51,822 nt of DNA. Origin: Proteobacteria bacterium UBA2363 (lineage in GTDB: Bacteria; Pseudomonadota; Gammaproteobacteria; Xanthomonadales; UBA2363). The notes under the pieces are model-generated. The model had not been told where the DNA came from. It searched no databases and saw nothing but the letters and a program-made list of their open reading frames with translations. Positions 48,601 to 51,822 of the stretch are shown here, one piece after another. The position numbers were made by a program, and so were the translations under genes. Where the stretch lies: contig DDTN01000044.1 in the NCBI GenBank assembly GCA_002344355.1, forward strand, positions 1-51,822, in the 5' to 3' direction. Every line of letters starts with the position of its first letter. Position 1 is the stretch's first letter.

Positions 48601-51600
48601 ATGAAATTCACCGACATCTTCGTCAACAAGCCGGTGCTGGCCAGCGTGGTCAGCCTGTTCATCCTTCTGCTCGGCCTGCGCGCCGGCAGCGAGCTGAACG
48701 TGCGCCAGTACCCGGAGCTGCAGAACGCGGTGATCAACGTCACCACCGCCTACTTCGGCGCCGACGCCGACCTGATCCAGGGCTTCATCACCACGCCGCT
48801 GGAGCGCGAGGTCGCCAGCGCCGAGGGCATCGACTACCTGGTCAGCAGCTCCAGCGCCGGGATCAGCCAGATCCAGGCCTACCTGCGCCTGGACTACGAC
48901 CCCAACGAGGCGCTGACCCAGATCGCGGCCAAGGTCAACAAGCTGCGCGGCGAGCTGCCGGCGGCCTCCGAGGACCCGGTGATCGAGCTGCAGCAGGGCG
49001 AGCAGATCGCCGCCATGTACCTGTCGTTCTCCAGCGAGATCCTGACCAACAACCAGATCACCGACTACCTGGTGCGCGTGGTCGAGCCCAAGCTGGCCAC
49101 CCTGCCCGGCGTGCAGCGCGCGCAGATCCTGGGCAGCGGGAGCTTCGCAATGCGGGTCTGGTTGAAGCCGGACCGGATGGCCGCGCTCGGCGTCACCGCC
49201 AGCGACGTCTGGGCGGCCCTGCAGAACAACTCGGTGCTGTCGGCGGTCGGCGCCACCAAGGGCCAGATGGTGTCGATCGACCTGACCGCGCGCACCGACC
49301 TGCGCAACGAGGACGAGTTCCGGCAGCTGGTGGTGCGCGAGCAGGACGGCGCGATCATCCGGCTCGGCGACCTCGCCGACGTCGAGCTGGGCTCGGAGAG
49401 CTACGGCAGCTCGGTGCAGTTCAACGGCGACCGCGCCACCTTCATCGGCGTGTTCGTGTCGCCGGACGCCAATTCCCTGGACGTGATCCGGGCGGTGCGC
49501 GAGGTCTGGGACGCCGAGATCACCCCGCAGCTGCCCGAGGGCATGAGCGCGGCGATCCCCTACGACAGCACCCGCTACATCGAGGACGCCATCGGCGAGG
49601 TGGTGCGCACCATCGTCGAGGCGGTGCTGATCGTCATCGTGGTGATCTTCCTGTTCCTGGGCTCGCTGCGCAGCGTGCTGATCCCGGCGATCGCGGTGCC
49701 GCTGTCCCTGGTCGGCGCCCTGTTCCTGATGCTGCTGATGGGCTTCACCATCAACCTGCTGACCCTGCTGGCGATGGTGCTGGCGATCGGCATCGTGGTC
49801 GACGACGCGATCATCGTGCTGGAGAACATCCACCGGCACATCGAGGAGGGCATGCGGCCCAAGGACGCGGCGCTGCGCGGCGCCCGCGAGCTGGCCTGGC
49901 CAGTGGTGGCGATGACCACCACCCTGGTCGCCGTGTACCTGCCGATCGGCTTCCTGGGCGGGCTGTCGGGCGCGCTGTTCATCGAGTTCGCGTTCACCCT
50001 GGCCGGCGCCGTGCTGCTGTCCGGCGTGATCGCCCTGACCCTGTCGCCGATGATGTGCGCCTTCCTGCTCAAGCCGCACGACGCCGGCCAGGGCCGGCTG
50101 GCCGCCTGGCTGGATGCCCGGTTCGAATCGCTGCGGCGCGCCTACCTGCGGCGCCTGCACGGCGCCCTGGAGACCAAGGCGGTGATCGCCGTGTTCGGCG
50201 CCCTGATCCTGGTGTCCACCTACTTCCTGTTCGTCACCTCGCCCAGCGAGCTGGCGCCCGAGGAGGACCAGGGCTTCGTGTTCTTCGTCGGCGAGAGCGA
50301 CCCGTACAGCACCCTGGACTACCTGCAGCGCTACACCGACGAGATCGCGGTCATCGCCGAGGACGTGCCCGAGGTCGACAACATCTTCCAGATCAACGGC
50401 TTCGGCGGCGGTGGCGGCGGCTCGACAAATTCGGCGATCGGCGGTTTCGTGCTCAAGCCCTGGAGCGAGCGCGAGCGCAGCACCAAGCAGGTGCTGGAGC
50501 AGGACATCCAGCCGCGGATCGGCGAGATCGCCGCGCTGAACAGCTTCGCGGTGATCCCGCCGGCCCTGCCGACGGCCGGCGGCGGCGGCACGCCCGTGGA
50601 GTTCATCGTCGGCGGCACCGGCAGCCTGGAGGTGATCCAGGAACTGGCCGGCGAGATCCTGGGCCGCGCCTACGGCAGCGGCAAGTTCATCTTCCTCAAC
50701 ACCGACCTGAAGATCGACAAGCCGCGCGTCGAAATCCTGGTCGACCGCGACAAGGCGGCCCTGCTCGGCATCGACATGCGCACGCTGAGCACCGACATGG
50801 CGGCGATGCTGTCCGGCGGCTACGCCAACCGCTTCGCGCTGGAGAACCGCTCGTACCGGGTGATCCCGCAGGTGCAGCGCAGCGACCGCCTGAACCCGGA
50901 GCAGCTCGGCAGCTTCTACACCCGCACCCGCAGCGGCGAGCTGGTGCCGCTGTCGACCCTGGTGACGCTGCAGGAGAGCGTGCAGCCACAGCAGCTCAAG
51001 CGCTTCCAGCAGCTCAACGCGGTGACCATCTCGGCGGTGCCACGGCCGGGCGTGACCCTGGGCGAGGCGCTGGGCATCCTCGAGCAGGCCGCAGCCGAAG
51101 TGCTGCCACCGGGCTATTCGGTGGACTACGCCGGGCAGTCGCGGCAGTTCAAGACCGAGGGCTCGGCGCTGATGCTGACCTTCTTCTTCGCGATCGTGGT
51201 GATCTACCTGGTCCTGGCCGCGCAGTTCGAGAGCTGGCGCGACCCGCTGATCATGCTGATCACGGTGCCGATGGCGATCTGCGGCGCGATGATCTTCGTC
51301 TCGCTCGGCCTGACCACGCTCAACATCTACACCCAGGTCGGCCTGCTGACCCTGGTCGGCGTGATCTCCAAGCACGGCATCCTGATCGTCGAGTTCGCCA
51401 ACAAGCTGCAGCTTGAGTCGGGGCTGAGCAAGCGCGCGGCGATCGAGGAGGCGGCGTCGATCCGCCTGCGCCCGGTGCTGATGACCACCGCCGCCCTGGT
51501 GTTCGCGATGGTGCCGCTGCTGATCGCCACCGGCCCTGGCGCCGCCTCGCGCTTCGCGATGGGCCTGGTGATCGCCAGCGGCATGACCCTGGGTACCGCG

Positions 51601-51708
51601 TTCACCCTGTTCGTACTGCCGGCCATGTACCTGTACCTGGCGCGCGACCACGGCGGCACCCTGGAAACCCTGCCGCCCGAGGGCCACGCGCAGCCGTCCG
51701 CGGCCTGA
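48601..51708 (+). CDS. RND efflux transporter permease (second system, HAE1-type)
   Basis: Encodes 1035 residues, with AGGAGG 12 bases before the ATG. It shows the typical HAE1 sequence from MKFTDIFVNKPVLASVVSLFILLLGLRAG onward. TM4 has GIVVDDAIIVLENIHRHIEEG with both relay Asp residues, and TM10 has GVISKHGILIVEFANKLQ with the relay Lys. Porter-domain marks such as YDPNEALTQIAAKVNKLRGELP are present. A glycine-rich loop (GFGGGGGGS) lies in the second porter domain. Proton-driven multidrug export together with the adaptor is expected; the outer-membrane channel must come from elsewhere in the genome. Confidence 0.95.
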   Translation: MKFTDIFVNKPVLASVVSLFILLLGLRAGSELNVRQYPELQNAVINVTTAYFGADADLIQGFITTPLEREVASAEGIDYLVSSSSAGISQIQAYLRLDYDPNEALTQIAAKVNKLRGELPAASEDPVIELQQGEQIAAMYLSFSSEILTNNQITDYLVRVVEPKLATLPGVQRAQILGSGSFAMRVWLKPDRMAALGVTASDVWAALQNNSVLSAVGATKGQMVSIDLTARTDLRNEDEFRQLVVREQDGAIIRLGDLADVELGSESYGSSVQFNGDRATFIGVFVSPDANSLDVIRAVREVWDAEITPQLPEGMSAAIPYDSTRYIEDAIGEVVRTIVEAVLIVIVVIFLFLGSLRSVLIPAIAVPLSLVGALFLMLLMGFTINLLTLLAMVLAIGIVVDDAIIVLENIHRHIEEGMRPKDAALRGARELAWPVVAMTTTLVAVYLPIGFLGGLSGALFIEFAFTLAGAVLLSGVIALTLSPMMCAFLLKPHDAGQGRLAAWLDARFESLRRAYLRRLHGALETKAVIAVFGALILVSTYFLFVTSPSELAPEEDQGFVFFVGESDPYSTLDYLQRYTDEIAVIAEDVPEVDNIFQINGFGGGGGGSTNSAIGGFVLKPWSERERSTKQVLEQDIQPRIGEIAALNSFAVIPPALPTAGGGGTPVEFIVGGTGSLEVIQELAGEILGRAYGSGKFIFLNTDLKIDKPRVEILVDRDKAALLGIDMRTLSTDMAAMLSGGYANRFALENRSYRVIPQVQRSDRLNPEQLGSFYTRTRSGELVPLSTLVTLQESVQPQQLKRFQQLNAVTISAVPRPGVTLGEALGILEQAAAEVLPPGYSVDYAGQSRQFKTEGSALMLTFFFAIVVIYLVLAAQFESWRDPLIMLITVPMAICGAMIFVSLGLTTLNIYTQVGLLTLVGVISKHGILIVEFANKLQLESGLSKRAAIEEAASIRLRPVLMTTAALVFAMVPLLIATGPGAASRFAMGLVIASGMTLGTAFTLFVLPAMYLYLARDHGGTLETLPPEGHAQPSAA

Positions 51709-51713
51709 GTGGT

Positions 51714-51783
51714 CGAGATCCGAGATCCGAGATCCGGGATCCGGGATCCGGGATCCGAGATCCGAGATCCGAGATCCGAGATC
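51714..51783. repeat. Heptamer minisatellite CGRGATC, ten units
   Basis: Ten head-to-tail 7-bp units fill 51714-51783: three CGAGATC, three CGGGATC and four CGAGATC. Each unit contains GATC, giving ten possible Dam sites at 7-bp spacing. It begins six bases after the permease stop. The remaining bases to 51822 hold nothing recognisable. Confidence 0.9.
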
Positions 51784-51822
51784 CGATGACGAGCACGTTG
51801 CCGATGACCATGCCGAGGTCGA

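Noticed and set aside
48508..51687. A 1059-residue frame antisense to the second RND permease
   Set aside because: His/Gln/Asp-rich shadow of a clear RND permease.
51714..51783. Possible CRISPR array
   Set aside because: Units are 7 bp and contiguous, with no spacers and no cas genes.
51602..51811. A 69-residue frame reading through the heptamer array
   Set aside because: The repeated SRISDLG-like sequence is only the minisatellite translated; it has no start signal.
1..51822. tRNA, rRNA, transposase or integrase
   Set aside because: Looked for GTTCGANTC T-loops, rRNA cores and DDE or tyrosine-recombinase motifs; none was found outside chance matches within coding genes.

Overview
The window comes from a very GC-rich (about 70%) Gram-negative genome. 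The best guess is a gammaproteobacterium of the order Lysobacterales (Xanthomonadales). Grounds: bS21 (rpsU) transcribed divergently from tsaD, a HiPIP with a Tat signal, clustered folB/folK, pteridine reductase next to a MidA-type methyltransferase, zapE, two RND pumps without their own outer-membrane channel, and short-period G-rich intergenic minisatellites. This assignment rests on recognised families and gene order, not on a search.

Layout. 1-119 is the tail of a secreted calcium-binding (dockerin-like) protein with a strong intrinsic terminator, followed by an intergenic stretch with a second copy of the same palindrome and an octamer tandem repeat. 512-5814 is a minus-strand series: rpsU, yqeY, DUF971, a flavin monooxygenase broken by one frameshift, ubiE, and an M1/LTA4-hydrolase-type aminopeptidase. 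The divergent plus-strand set is tsaD, folB, folK (5931-7937). 8203-10585 holds a secreted protein with two TonB_C-like domains and a secreted DUF7453-like repeat protein, divergently arranged. A Fic-domain AMPylator-like protein with a winged-helix C-terminus (10826-11989) has an array of short operator-like sites upstream. It is followed by an AT-richer accessory patch (about 12.1-13.6 kb) with a DUF4279-like protein and very small membrane proteins. A second DUF7453-like protein and an AI-2E/PerM-family permease follow.

16638-20848 is a first RND adaptor/permease pair. 20889-23549 holds pteridine reductase (minus), midA and a 4'-phosphopantetheinyl transferase. 23612-28182 holds a large BNR/VPS10-repeat secreted protein with a choice-of-anchor-like module, a DUF2256 zinc-ribbon-like mini-protein and a secreted hypothetical protein. 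28420-32730 pairs an ArsR-like repressor and gamma-glutamyltransferase (minus) with a divergent retropepsin-like aspartic protease carrying a PDZ domain. The two sides share overlapping promoters and one palindrome. 32783-36357 is a run of exported proteins (VWA, DUF4412-like, HiPIP, lipoprotein). 36390-40133 is a 1247-residue four-PAS GGDEF-EAL protein. 40288-46260 is a minus-strand set with very tight overlaps: alpha/beta hydrolase, zapE, two paralogous polytopic membrane proteins and an M20 amidohydrolase. 46537-51708 is a TetR-RND adaptor-RND permease operon with a perfect operator palindrome inside its promoter. The window ends in a 7-bp minisatellite in which every unit contains GATC.

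The most interesting signal is that three exported proteins of two different architectures (ending at 10585, 13782 and 23612) all finish with the same short motif, [IV]F[AG]DGFE. In one of them it directly follows a choice-of-anchor-like domain, which is where a C-terminal sorting tag would be expected. No transposase, integrase, CRISPR array, tRNA or rRNA was seen.
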